From: Paratinospora sagittata
Taxonomy: Eukaryota > Streptophyta > Magnoliopsida > Ranunculales > Menispermaceae
Reading direction: 5' to 3'
Assembly: GCA_035771175.1 (NCBI GenBank)
Contig: CM069589.1
Span: forward strand, 26,802,201-26,866,200
Length of the DNA: 64,000 nucleotides
In this document: positions 10,983 to 23,070 of the stretch, one piece after another
How positions within the stretch are numbered: position 1 is the stretch's first letter
Layout: each line of letters opens with the position of its first letter
Program-made: the position numbers and the translations under genes
Notes under the pieces: model-generated
Seen by the model: only the letters and a program-made list of their open reading frames with translations
Told to the model about the DNA's origin: nothing
Databases searched by the model: none

Positions 10983-13801
10983 CATGTTCAATCAGACAAA
11001 TTGGAGTCAGAATGAAAACGTTATGGTTATTTTAAAGTTTCACACCGATCATTCAATTACTTCTCGTATGAATCGATAAGAAAAATTCAAATAGACTTAC
11101 AGTTTAATCCTGACACTGATATGAGTTAATAAAAAGGCGTTGAAAATATTGTTTCTTCTTCTTTCCAAGGAATGTGCAATCACTCAAATTGGAGTCCGGA
11201 AGAAAACGTTATGGCTATTTTAATGTTTGTTACCCATTGACCACCGTACTTGTGAATCTAATCAGCAATCAAAATCAAAAAGCCTCAGCCATTTCTTTGG
11301 AAGTATGATTTGAGTTATTCGAAAGACGTTTAAAATATCGTTTCTTCCTCTTTTCAAAGCATTTTTAATCACTCAAACTGGAGTCAGGAATAAAATGTTA
11401 TGGCTATTTGAATATTTTATCTCGATCAATCAACTTACTTATCGACCAAATCGTGAAGAAATGTTCAAAAAGCCATAACTTTTTATCCCGACTTTGATTT
11501 CATGGAGTGAAAAAGAATTGAAAATGCCTTTTCTTCCAATTTCTAACGCATGTTCAATCAGACAAATTGGAGTCAGAATGAAAACGTTATGGTTATTTTA
11601 AAGTTTCACACCGATCATTCAATTACTTCTCGTATGAATCGATAAGAAAAATTCAAATAGACTTACAGTTTAATCCTGACACTGATATGAGTTAATAAAA
11701 AGGCGTTGAAAATATTGTTTCTTCTTCTTTCCAAGGAATGTGCAATCACTCAAATTGGAGACCGGAAGAAAACGTTATGGCTATTTTAATGTTTGTTACG
11801 CATTGACCACCGTACTTGTGAATCTAAACAGCAATCAAAATCAAAAAGCCTTAGCCATTTCTTTTGAAGTTTGATTTGAGTTATTCATAAGGCTTTTAAA
11901 ATATCGTTTCTTCCTCTTTTCAACGCATTTTCAATCACTCAAACTGGAGTCAGGAATAAAATGTTATGGCTATTTGAATATTTTATCCCGATCAATCAAC
12001 TTACATATCGACCAAATCGTGAAGAAATCTTCAAAAACCCATAACTTTTTATCCCGACTTTGATTTGAAGGAGTGAAAAAGAATTGAAAATGCCTTTTCT
12101 TCCCATTTCTAACGCATGTTCAATCAGACAAATTGGAGTCAGAATGGAAACGTTATGGTTATTTTAAAGGTTCACACCGATCATTCAATTACTTCTCGTA
12201 TGAATCGATAAGAAAAATTCAAATAGACGTACAGTTTAATCCTGACACTAATATGAGTTAATAAAAAGGCGTTGAAAATATTGTTTCTTCTTCTTTCCAA
12301 GGAATGTGCAATCACTCAAATTGGAGTCCGGAAGAAAACGTTATGCCTATTTTAATGTTTGTTACCCATTGACCACCGTACTTGTGAATCTAATCAGCAA
12401 TCAAAATCAAAAAGCCTCAGCCATTTCTTTGGAAGTATGATTTGAGTTATTCGAAAGACGTTTAAAATATCGTTTCTTCCTCTTTTCAAAGCATTTTTAA
12501 TCACTCAAACTGGAGTCAGGAATAAAATGTTATGGCTATTTGAATATTTTATCCCGATCAATCAACTTACTTATCGACCAAATCGTGAAGAAATGTTCAA
12601 AAAGCCATAACTTTTTATCCCGACTTTGATTTCATGGAGTGAAAAAGAATTGAAAATGCCTTTTCTTCCAATTTCTAACGCATGTTCAAACAGACAAATT
12701 GGAGTCAGAATGAAAACGTTATGGTTATTTTAAAGTTTCACACCGATCATTCAATTACTTCTCGTATGAATCGATAAGAAAAATTCAAATAGACTTACAA
12801 TTTAATCCTGACACTGATATGAGTTAATAAAAAGGCGTTGAAAATATTGTTTCTTCTTCTTTCCAAGGAATGTGCAATCACTCAAATTGGAGACCGGAAG
12901 AAAACGTTATGGCTATTTTAATGTTTGTTACCCATTGACCACCGTACTTGGGAATCTAATCAGCAATGAAAATCAAAAAGCCTCAGCCATTTCTTTGGAA
13001 GTATGATTTGAGTTATTCAGAAGGCTTTTAAAATATCGTTTCTTCCTCTTTTCAACGCATTTTCAATCACTCAAACTGGAGTCAGGAATAAAATGTTATG
13101 GCTATTTGAATATTTTATCCCGATCAATCAACTTACATATCGACCAAATCGTGAAGAAATCTTCAAAAACCCATAACTTTTTATCCCGACTTTGATTTGA
13201 AGGAGTGAAAAAGAATTGAAAATGCCTTTTCTTCCCATTTCTAACGCATGTTCAATCAGACAAATTGGAGTCAGAATGGAAACGTTATGGTTATTTTAAA
13301 GGTTCACACCGATCATTCAATTACTTCTCGTATGAATCGATAAGAAAAATTCAAATAGACTTACAGTTTAATCCTGACACTGATATGAGTTAATAAAAAG
13401 GCGTTGAAAATATTGTTTCTTCTTCTTTCCAAGGAATGTGCAATCACTCAACTTGGAGTCCGGAAGAAAACGTTATGCCTATTTTAATGTTTGTTACCCA
13501 TTGACCACCGTACTTGTGAATCTAATCAGCAATCAAAATCAAAAAGCCTCAGCCATTTCTTTGGAAGTATGATTTGAGTTATTCGAAAGACGTTTAAAAT
13601 ATCATTTCTTCCTCTTTTCAAAGCATTTTTAATCACTCAAACTGGAGTCTGGAATAAAATGTTATGGCTATTTGAATATTTTATCCCGATCAATCAACTT
13701 ACTTATCGACCAAATCGTGAAGAAATCTTCAAAAACCCATAACTTTTTATGCCGACTTTGATTTGAAGGAGTGAAAAAGAATTGAAAATGCCTTTTCTTC
13801 C
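10983..13801 (+). repeat. Segmental duplication, right copy (partner at 7,020-9,838)
   Basis: This copy repeats the markers of the left copy at +3,963: TTATCTCGATC near 11,418, AGACGTACAG near 12,225, TACTTGGGAATC near 12,946 and AATATCATTTC near 13,599. Its right end overlaps a further 1,698-bp tandem duplication. Between the two copies (9,839-10,982) lie trimers with AAGGTGTG, GGAGTCTGG and GATTTTGATGG that belong to a different local lineage and recur at 15.5-16.8 kb. Confidence 0.88.
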
Positions 13802-15579
13802 CATTTCTAACGCATGTTCAATCAGACAAATTGGAGTCAGAATGGAAACGTTATGGTTATTTTAAAGGTTCACACCGATCATTCAATTACTTCTCGTATG
13901 AATCGATAAGAAAAATTCAAATAGACGTACAGTTTAATCCTGACACTAATATGAGTTAATAAAAAGGCGTTGAAAATATTGTTTCTTCTTCTTTCCAAGG
14001 AATGTGCAATCACTCAAATTGGAGTCCGGAAGAAAACGTTATGCCTATTTTAATGTTTGTTACCCATTGACCACCGTACTTGTGAATCTAATCAGCAATC
14101 AAAATCAAAAAGCCTCAGCCATTTCTTTGGAAGTATGATTTGAGTTATTCGAAAGACGTTTAAAATATCGTTTCTTCCTCTTTTCAAAGCATTTTTAATC
14201 ACTCAAACTGGAGTCAGGAATAAAATGTTATGGCTATTTGAATATTTTATCCCGATCAATCAACTTACTTATCGACCAAATCGTGAAGAAATGTTCAAAA
14301 AGCCATAACTTTTTATCCCGACTTTGATTTCATGGAGTGAAAAAGAATTGAAAATGCCTTTTCTTCCAATTTCTAACGCATGTTCAAACAGACAAATTGG
14401 AGTCAGAATGAAAACGTTATGGTTATTTTAAAGTTTCACACCGATCATTCAATTACTTCTCGTATGAATCGATAAGAAAAATTCAAATAGACTTACAATT
14501 TAATCCTGACACTGATATGAGTTAATAAAAAGGCGTTGAAAATATTGTTTCTTCTTCTTTCCAAGGAATGTGCAATCACTCAAATTGGAGACCGGAAGAA
14601 AACGTTATGGCTATTTTAATGTTTGTTACCCATTGACCACCGTACTTGGGAATCTAATCAGCAATGAAAATCAAAAAGCCTCAGCCATTTCTTTGGAAGT
14701 ATGATTTGAGTTATTCAGAAGGCTTTTAAAATATCGTTTCTTCCTCTTTTCAACGCATTTTCAATCACTCAAACTGGAGTCAGGAATAAAATGTTATGGC
14801 TATTTGAATATTTTATCCCGATCAATCAACTTACATATCGACCAAATCGTGAAGAAATCTTCAAAAACCCATAACTTTTTATCCCGACTTTGATTTGAAG
14901 GAGTGAAAAAGAATTGAAAATGCCTTTTCTTCCCATTTCTAACGCATGTTCAATCAGACAAATTGGAGTCAGAATGGAAACGTTATGGTTATTTTAAAGG
15001 TTCACACCGATCATTCAATTACTTCTCGTATGAATCGATAAGAAAAATTCAAATAGACTTACAGTTTAATCCTGACACTGATATGAGTTAATAAAAAGGC
15101 GTTGAAAATATTGTTTCTTCTTCTTTCCAAGGAATGTGCAATCACTCAACTTGGAGTCCGGAAGAAAACGTTATGCCTATTTTAATGTTTGTTACCCATT
15201 GACCACCGTACTTGTGAATCTAATCAGCAATCAAAATCAAAAAGCCTCAGCCATTTCTTTGGAAGTATGATTTGAGTTATTCGAAAGACGTTTAAAATAT
15301 CATTTCTTCCTCTTTTCAAAGCATTTTTAATCACTCAAACTGGAGTCTGGAATAAAATGTTATGGCTATTTGAATATTTTATCCCGATCAATCAACTTAC
15401 TTATCGACCAAATCGTGAAGAAATCTTCAAAAACCCATAACTTTTTATGCCGACTTTGATTTGAAGGAGTGAAAAAGAATTGAAAATGCCTTTTCTTCCC
15501 ATTTCTAACGCATGTTCAATCAGACAAATTGGAGTCAGAATGGAAACGTTATGGTTATTTTAAAGGTTCACACCGATCA
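12053..15579 (+). repeat. Nested 1,698-bp tandem duplication (three trimers, about 2.1 copies)
   Basis: Marker variants repeat 1,698 bp (3 x 566) apart: AGACGTACAG at 12,225 and 13,923, TACTTGGGAATC at about 12,946 and 14,644, ACTCAACTTGG at about 13,446 and 15,144, and AATATCATTTC at 13,599 and 15,297. Homology begins after TTATCCCGAC at about 12,052, which is TTATGCCGAC one period on, and ends where CGATCAGTCAATT (15,580) replaces CGATCATTCAATT. The sequence after 15,580 continues what follows 9,919, so this duplication arose inside an already duplicated block. That gives a relative order of events. Confidence 0.87.
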
Positions 15580-16873
15580 GTCAATTACTTCTCGTATGAA
15601 TCGATAAGAAAAATTCAAATAGACTTACAGTTTAATCCTGACACTGATATGAGTTATTAAAAAGGCGTTGAAAATATTGTTTCTTCTTCTTTCCAAGGAA
15701 TGTGCATTCACTCAAATTGGTGTCCAGAAGAAAACGTTATGGCTATTTTAATGTTTGTTACCCATTGACCACCGTACTTGTGAATCTAATCAGCAATCAA
15801 AATCAAAAAGCCTTTGCCATTTCTTTGGAAGTATGATTTGAGTTATTCAGAAGGCTTTTAAAATATCGTTTCTTCCTCTTTTCAACGCATTTTCAAACAC
15901 TCAAACTGGAGTCAGGAATAAAATGTTATGGCTATTTGAATATTTTATCCCGATCAATCAACTTACATATCGACCAAATCGTGAAGAAATCTTCAAAAAG
16001 CCATAACTTTTTATCCCGACTTTGATTTGAAGGTGTGAAAAAGAATTGAAAATGCCTTTTCTTCCCATTTCTAACGCATGTTCAATCAGACAAATTGGAG
16101 TCAGAATGAAAACGTTATGGTTATTTTAAAGTTTCACACCGATCATTCAATTACTTCTCGTATGAATCGATAAGAAAAATTCAAATAGACTTACAGTTTA
16201 ATCCTGACACTGATATGAGTTAATAAAAAGGCGTTGAAAATATTGTTTCTTCTTCTTTCCAAGGAATGTGCAATCACTCAAATTGGAGTCCGGAAGAAAA
16301 CGTTATGCCTATTTTAATGTTTGTTACCCATTGACCACCGTACTTGTGAATCTAATCAGCAATCAAAATCAAAAAGCCTCAGCCATTTCTTTGGAAGTAT
16401 GATTTGAGTTATTCGAAAGACGTTTAAAATATCGTTTCTTCCTCTTTTCAAAGCATTTTTAATCACTCAAACTGGAGTCTGGAATAAAATGTTATGGCTA
16501 TTTGAATATTTTATCCCGATCAATCAACTTACTTATCGACCAAATCGTGAAGAAATGTTCAAAAAGCCAAAACTTTTTATCCCGACTTTGATTTTGATGG
16601 AGTGAAAACGAATTGAAAATGCCTTTTCTTCCAATTTCTAAGGCATGTTCAATCAGACAAATTGGAGTCAGAATGAAAACGTTATGGTTATTTTAAAGTT
16701 TCACACCGATCATTCAATTACTTCTCGTATGAATCGATAAGAAAAATTCAAATAGACTTACAGTTTAATCCTGACACTGATATGAGTTAATAAAAAGGCG
16801 TTGAAAATATTGTTTCTTCTTCTTTCCAAGGAATGTGCAATCACTCAAATTGGAGTCCGGAAGAAAACGTTAT
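15303..16873 (+). repeat. Copy of 9,642-11,212 at offset 5,661
   Basis: The order of marked trimers (CGATCAGTC, A2 with GCCTTTGCC, B2 with TTTCAAACACTC, C with AAGGTGTG, B1 with GGAGTCTGG, C with GATTTTGATGG and CTAAGGCATG) is the same as from about 9,642 to 11,212. The offset 5,661 equals 3,963 plus 1,698, as expected if the 1,698-bp tandem duplication was inserted inside the right copy of the 3,963-bp duplication. Private changes here are AAGCCAAAAC at about 16,564 and GAAAACGAATTG at about 16,604. The match ends where ATGCCT (about 16,873) stands in place of ATGGCT. Confidence 0.83.
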
Positions 16874-17539
16874 GCCTATTTTAATGTTTGTTACCCATTA
16901 ACCACCGTACTTGTGAATCTAATCAGCAATCAAAATCAAAAAGCCTCAGCCATTTCTTTGGAAGTATGATTTGAGTTATTCGAAAGACGTTTAAAATATC
17001 GTTTCTTCCTCTTTTCAAAGCATTTTTAATCACTCAAACTGGAGTCAGGATTAAATGTTATGGCTATTTGAATATTTTATCCCGATCAATCAACTTACAT
17101 ATCGACCAAATCGTGAAGAAATCTTTAAAAACCCATAACTTTTTATCCCGTCTTTGATTTGAAGGAGTGAAAAAGAATTGAAAATGCCTTTTCTTCCCAT
17201 TTCTAACGCATGTTCAATCAGACAAATTGGAGTCAGAATGGAAACGTTATGGTTATTTGAAAGGTTCACACCGATCATTCAATTACTTCTCGTATGAATC
17301 GATAAGAAAAATTCAAATAGACTTACAGTTTAAACCTGACACTGATATGAGTTAATAAAAAGGCGTTGAAAATATTGTTTCTTCTTCTTTCCAAGGAATG
17401 TGCATTCACTCAAATTGGTGTCCAGAAGAAAACGTTATGGCTATTTTAATGTTTGTTACCCATTGACCACCGTACTTGTGAATCTAATCAGCAATCAAAA
17501 TCAAAAAGCCTTTGCCATTTCTTTTGAAGTTTGATTTGA
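16874..17539 (+). repeat. Trimer carrying the GGATTAAATG variant, third occurrence
   Basis: This trimer repeats the rare forms seen at 5.1-5.4 and 6.2-6.5 kb: GGATTAAATG near 17,048, CCCGTCTTTG near 17,148 and TTATTTGAAAGG near 17,254. The distance from the first occurrence is 11,886 bp, exactly 21 trimers. A private CCATTAACC lies at about 16,896. The reverse-strand open frame at 17,090-17,278 encodes the same 62-residue string as in the other two copies, because the same T-to-G change removes a stop. I read this as satellite homogeneity, not as a gene family. It ends at the switch to TTTTGAAGTTTGATTTG at about 17,521. Confidence 0.8.
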
Positions 17540-19770
17540 GTTATTCGAAAGACGTTTAAAATATCGTTTCTTCCTCTTTTCAAAGCATTTTTAATCACTC
17601 AAACTGGAGTCAGGAATAAAATGTTATGGCTATTTGAATATTTTATCTCGATCAATCAACTTACTTATCGACCAAATCGTGAAGAAATGTTCAAAAAGCC
17701 ATAACTTTTTATCCCGACTTTGATTTCATGGAGTGAAAAAGAATTGAAAATGCCTTTTCTTCCAATTTCTAACGCATGTTCAATCAGACAAATTGGAGTC
17801 AGAATGAAAACGTTATGGTTATTTTAAAGTTTCACACCGATCATTCAATTACTTCTCGTATGAATCGATAAGAAAAATTCAAATAGACTTACAGTTTAAT
17901 CCTGACACTGATATGAGTTAATAAAACGGCGTTGAAAATATTGTTTCTTCTTCTTTCCAAGGAATGTGCAATCACTCAAATTGGAGACCGGAAGAAAACG
18001 TTATGGCTATTTTAATGTTTGTTACCCATTGCCCACCGTACTTGTGAATCTAAACAGCAATCAAAATCAAAAAGCCTTAGCCATTTCTTTTGAAGTTTGA
18101 TTTGAGTTATTCATAAGGCTTTTAAAATATCGTTTCTTCCTCTTTTCAACGCATTTTCAATCACTCAAACTGGAGTCAGGAAAAAAATGTTATGGCTATT
18201 TGAATATTTTATCCCGATCAATCAACTTACATTTCGACCAAATCGTGAAGAAATCTTCAAAAACCCATAACTTTTTATCCCGACTTTGATTTGAAGGAGT
18301 GAAAAAGAATTGAAAATGCCTTTTCTTCCCATTTCTAACGCATGTTCAATCAGACAAATTGGAGTCAGAATGGAAACGTTATGGTTATTTTAAAGGTTCA
18401 CACCGATCATTCAATTACTTCTCGTATGAATCGATAAGAAAAATTCAAATAGACGTACAGTTTAATCCTGACACTAATATGAGTTAATAAAAAGGCGTTG
18501 AAAATATTGTTTCTTCTTCTTTCCAAGGAATGTGCAATCACTCAAATTGGAGTCCGGAAGAAAACGTTATGCCTATTTTAATGTTTGTTACCCATTGACC
18601 ACCGTACTTGTGAATCTAATCAGCAATCAAAATCAAAAAGCCTCAGTCATTTCTTTGGAAGTATGATTTGAGTTATTCGAAAGACGTTTAAAATATCGTT
18701 TCTTCCTCTTTTCAAAGCATTTTTAATCACTCAAACTGGAGTCAGGAATAAAATGTTATGGCTATTTGAATATTTTATCCCGATCAATCAACTTACTTAT
18801 CGACCAAATCGTGAAGAAATGTTCAAAAAGCCATAACTTTTTATCCCGACTTTGATTTCATGGAGTGAAAAAGAATTGAAAATGCCTTTTCTTCCAATTT
18901 CTAACGCATGTTCAAACAGACAAATTGGAGTCAGAATGAAAACGTTATGGTTATTTTAAAGTTTCACACCGATCATTCAATTACTTCTCGTATGAATCGA
19001 TAAGAAAAATTCAAATAGACTTACAGTTTAATCCTGACACTGATATGAGTTAATAAAAAGGCGTTGAAAATATTGTTTCTTCTTCTTTCCAAGGAATGTG
19101 CAATCACTCAAATTGGAGACCGGAAGAAAACGTTATGGCTATTTTAATGTTTGTTACCCATTGACCACCGTACTTGGGAATCTAATCAGCAATGAAAATC
19201 AAAAAGCCTCAGCCATTTCTTTGGAAGTATGATTTGAGTTATTCAGAAGGCTTTTAAAATATCGTTTCTTCCTCTTTTCAACGCATTTTCAATCACTCAA
19301 ACTGGAGTCAGGAATAAAATGTTATGGCTATTTGAATATTTTATCCCGATCAATCAACTTACATATCGACCAAATCGTGAAGAAATCTTCAAAAACCCAT
19401 AACTTTTTATCCCGACTTTGATTTGAAGGAGTGAAAAAGAATTGAAAATGCCTTTTCTTCCCATTTCTAACGCATGTTCAATCAGACAAATTGGAGTCAG
19501 AATGGAAACGTTATGGTTATTTTAAAGGTTCACACCGATCATTCAATTACTTCTCGTATGAATCGATAAGAAAAATTCAAATAGACTTACAGTTTAATCC
19601 TGACACTGATATGAGTTAATAAAAAGGCGTTGAAAATATTGTTTCTTCTTCTTTCCAAGGAATGTGCAATCACTCAACTTGGAGTCCGGAAGAAAACGTT
19701 ATGCCTATTTTAATGTTTGTTACCCATTGACCACCGTACTTGTGAATCTAATCAGCAATCAAAATCAAAA
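17540..19770 (+). repeat. Third copy of the 7-9.6 kb block (offset 10,189)
   Basis: Markers of the block at 7.3-9.6 kb reappear at +10,189 (18 trimers plus one base): TTATCTCGATC near 17,644, AGACGTACAG near 18,451, CACTAATATG near 18,473, TACTTGGGAATC near 19,172 and ACTCAACTTGG near 19,673. Some variants of the earlier copies are missing (GTTACGCATTG is GTTACCCATTG with an adjacent GCCCACC at about 18,021), and GCCTCAGTC at about 18,640 is new. The right part lies inside the 2,264-bp tandem duplication, so parts of this block occur a fourth time near 21.0-22.0 kb. Confidence 0.82.
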
Positions 19771-22700
19771 AGCCTTAGCCATTTCTTTGGAAGTATGATT
19801 TGAGTTATTCGAAAGAGGTTTAAAATATCGTTTCTTCCTCTTTTCAAAGCATTTTTAATCACTGAAACTGGAGTCAGGAATAAAATGTTATGGCTATTTG
19901 AATATTTTATCCCGATCAATCAACTTACTTATCGACCAAATCGTGAAGAAATCTTCAAAAACCCATAACATTTTATCCCGACTTTGATTTCATGGAGTGA
20001 AAAAGAATTGAAAATGCCTTTTCTTCCAATTTCTAACGCTTGTTCAATCAGACAAATTGGAGTCAGAATGAAAACGTTATGGTTATTTTAAAGTTTCACA
20101 CCGATCATTCAATTACTTCTCGTATGAATCGATAAGAAAAATTCAAATAGACTTACAGTTTAATACTGACACTGATATGAGTTAATAAAAAGGCGTTGAA
20201 AATATTGTTTCTTCTTCTTTCCAAGGAATGTGCATTCACTCAAATTGGTGTCCAGAAGAAAACGTTATGGCTATTTTAATGTTTGTTACCCATTGACCAC
20301 CGTACTTGTGAATCTAATCAGCAATCAAAATCAAAAAGCCTTAGCCATTTCTTTGGAAGTATGATTTGAGTTATTCAGAAGGCTTTTAAAATATCGTTTC
20401 TTCCTCTTTTCAACGCATTTTCAATCACTCAAACTGGAGTCAGGAATAAAATGTTTTGGCTATTTGAATATTTTATCCCGATCAATCAACTTACATATCG
20501 ACCAAATCGTGAAGAAATTTTCAAAAACCCATAACTTTTTATCCCGACTTTGATTTGAAGGAGTGAAAAAGAATTGAAAATGCCTTTTCTTCCCATTTCT
20601 AACGCATGTTCAATCAGACAAATTGGAGTCAGAATGAAAACGTTATGGTTATTTTAAAGTTTCACACCGATCATTCAATTACTTCTCGTATGAATCGATA
20701 AGAAAAATTCAAATAGACTTACAGTTTAATCCTGACACTGATATGAGTTAATAAAAAGGCGTTGAAAATATTGTTTCTTCTTCTTTCCAAGGAATGTGCA
20801 ATCACTCAAATTGGAGTCCGGAAGAAAACGTTATGCCTATTTTAATGTTTGTTACCCATTGACCACCGTACTTGTGAATCTAATCAGCAATCAAAATCAA
20901 AAAGCCTCAGTCATTTCTTTGGAAGTATGATTTGAGTTATTCGAAAGACGTTTAAAATATCGTTTCTTCCTCTTTTCAAAGCATTTTTAATCACTCAAAC
21001 TGGAGTCAGGAATAAAATGTTATGGCTATTTGAATATTTTATCCCGATCAATCAACTTACTTATCGACCAAATCGTGAAGAAATGTTCAAAAAGCCATAA
21101 CTTTTTATCCCGACTTTGATTTCATGGAGTGAAAAAGAATTGAAAATGCCTTTTCTTCCAATTTCTAACGCATGTTCAAACAGACAAATTGGAGTCAGAA
21201 TGAAAACGTTATGGTTATTTTAAAGTTTCACACCGATCATTCAATTACTTCTCGTATGAATCGATAAGAAAAATTCAAATAGACTTACAGTTTAATCCTG
21301 ACACTGATATGAGTTAATAAAAAGGCGTTGAAAATATTGTTTCTTCTTCTTTCCAAGGAATGTGCAATCACTCAAATTGGAGACCGGAAGAAAACGTTAT
21401 GGCTATTTTAATGTTTGTTACCCATTGACCACCGTACTTGGGAATCTAATCAGCAATGAAAATCAAAAAGCCTCAGCCATTTCTTTGGAAGTATGATTTG
21501 AGTTATTCAGAAGGCTTTTAAAATATCGTTTCTTCCTCTTTTCAACGCATTTTCAATCACTCAAACTGGAGTCAGGAATAAAATGTTATGGCTATTTGAA
21601 TATTTTATCCCGATCAATCAACTTACATATCGACCAAATCGTGAAGAAATCTTCAAAAACCCATAACTTTTTATCCCGACTTTGATTTGAAGGAGTGAAA
21701 AAGAATTGAAAATGCCTTTTCTTCCCATTTCTAACGCATGTTCAATCAGACAAATTGGAGTCAGAATGGAAACGTTATGGTTATTTTAAAGGTTCACACC
21801 GATCATTCAATTACTTCTCGTATGAATCGATAAGAAAAATTCAAATAGACTTACAGTTTAATCCTGACACTGATATGAGTTAATAAAAAGGCGTTGAAAA
21901 TATTGTTTCTTCTTCTTTCCAAGGAATGTGCAATCACTCAACTTGGAGTCCGGAAGAAAACGTTATGCCTATTTTAATGTTTGTTACCCATTGACCACCG
22001 TACTTGTGAATCTAATCAGCAATCAAAATAAAAAAGCCTTAGCCATTTCTTTGGAAGTATGATTTGAGTTATTCGAAAGAGGTTTAAAATATCGTTTCTT
22101 CCTCTTTTCAAAGCATTTTTAATCACTGAAACTGGAGTCAGGAATAAAATGTTATGGCTATTTGAATATTTTATCCCGATCAATCAACTTACTTATCGAC
22201 CAAATCGTGAAGAAATCTTCAAAAACCCATAACATTTTATCCCGACTTTGATTTCATGGAGTGAAAAAGAATTGAAAATGCCTTTTCTTCCAATTTCTAA
22301 CGCTTGTTCAATCAGACAAATTGGAGTCAGAATGAAAACGTTATGGTTATTTTAAAGTTTCACACCGATCATTCAATTACTTCTCGTATGAATCGATAAG
22401 AAAAATTCAAATAGACTTACAGTTTAATACTGACACTGATATGAGTTAATAAAAAGGCGTTGAAAATATTGTTTCTTCTTCTTTCCAAGGAATGTGCATT
22501 CACTCAAATTGGTGTCCAGAAGAAAACGTTATGGCTATTTTAATGTTTGTTACCCATTGACCACCGTACTTGTGAATCTAATCAGCAATCAAAATCAAAA
22601 AGCCTTAGCCATTTCTTTGGAAGTATGATTTGAGTTATTCAGAAGGCTTTTAAAATATCGTTTCTTCCTCTTTTCAACGCATTTTCAATCACTCAAACTG

Positions 22701-23070
22701 GAGTCAGGAATAAAATGTTTTGGCTATTTGAATATTTTATCCCGATCAATCAACTTACATATCGACCAAATCGTGAAGAAATTTTCAAAAACCCATAACT
22801 TTTTATCCCGACTTTGATTTGAAGGAGTGAAAAAGAATTGAAAATGCCTTTTCTTCCCATTTCTAACGCATGTTCAATCAGACAAATTGGAGTCAGAATG
22901 AAAACGTTATGGTTATTTTAAAGTTTCACACCGATCATTCAATTACTTCTCGTATGAATCGATAAGAAAAATTCAAATAGACTTACAGTTTAATCCTGAC
23001 ACTGATATGAGTTAATAAAAAGGCGTTGAAAATATTGTTTCTTCTTCTTTCCAAGGAATGTGCAATCACT
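18481..23070 (+). repeat. 2,264-bp tandem duplication (four trimers, about 2 copies)
   Basis: Rare variants pair at exactly 2,264 bp: GCCTCAGTC at about 18,640 and 20,904, TACTTGGGAATC at about 19,172 and 21,436, CACTGAAACTGG at 19,861 and 22,125, CGCTTGTTC at about 20,037 and 22,301, ATGTTTTGGC at about 20,451 and 22,715, and GAAATTTTC at about 20,515 and 22,779. The left limit lies after CACTAATATG (18,480) and the right limit at ACTTAATTTGG (23,071). I saw very few differences between the copies, for example AAAATAAAAAAGCC only in the second copy near 22,026. The unit holds 12 monomers. Confidence 0.9.
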
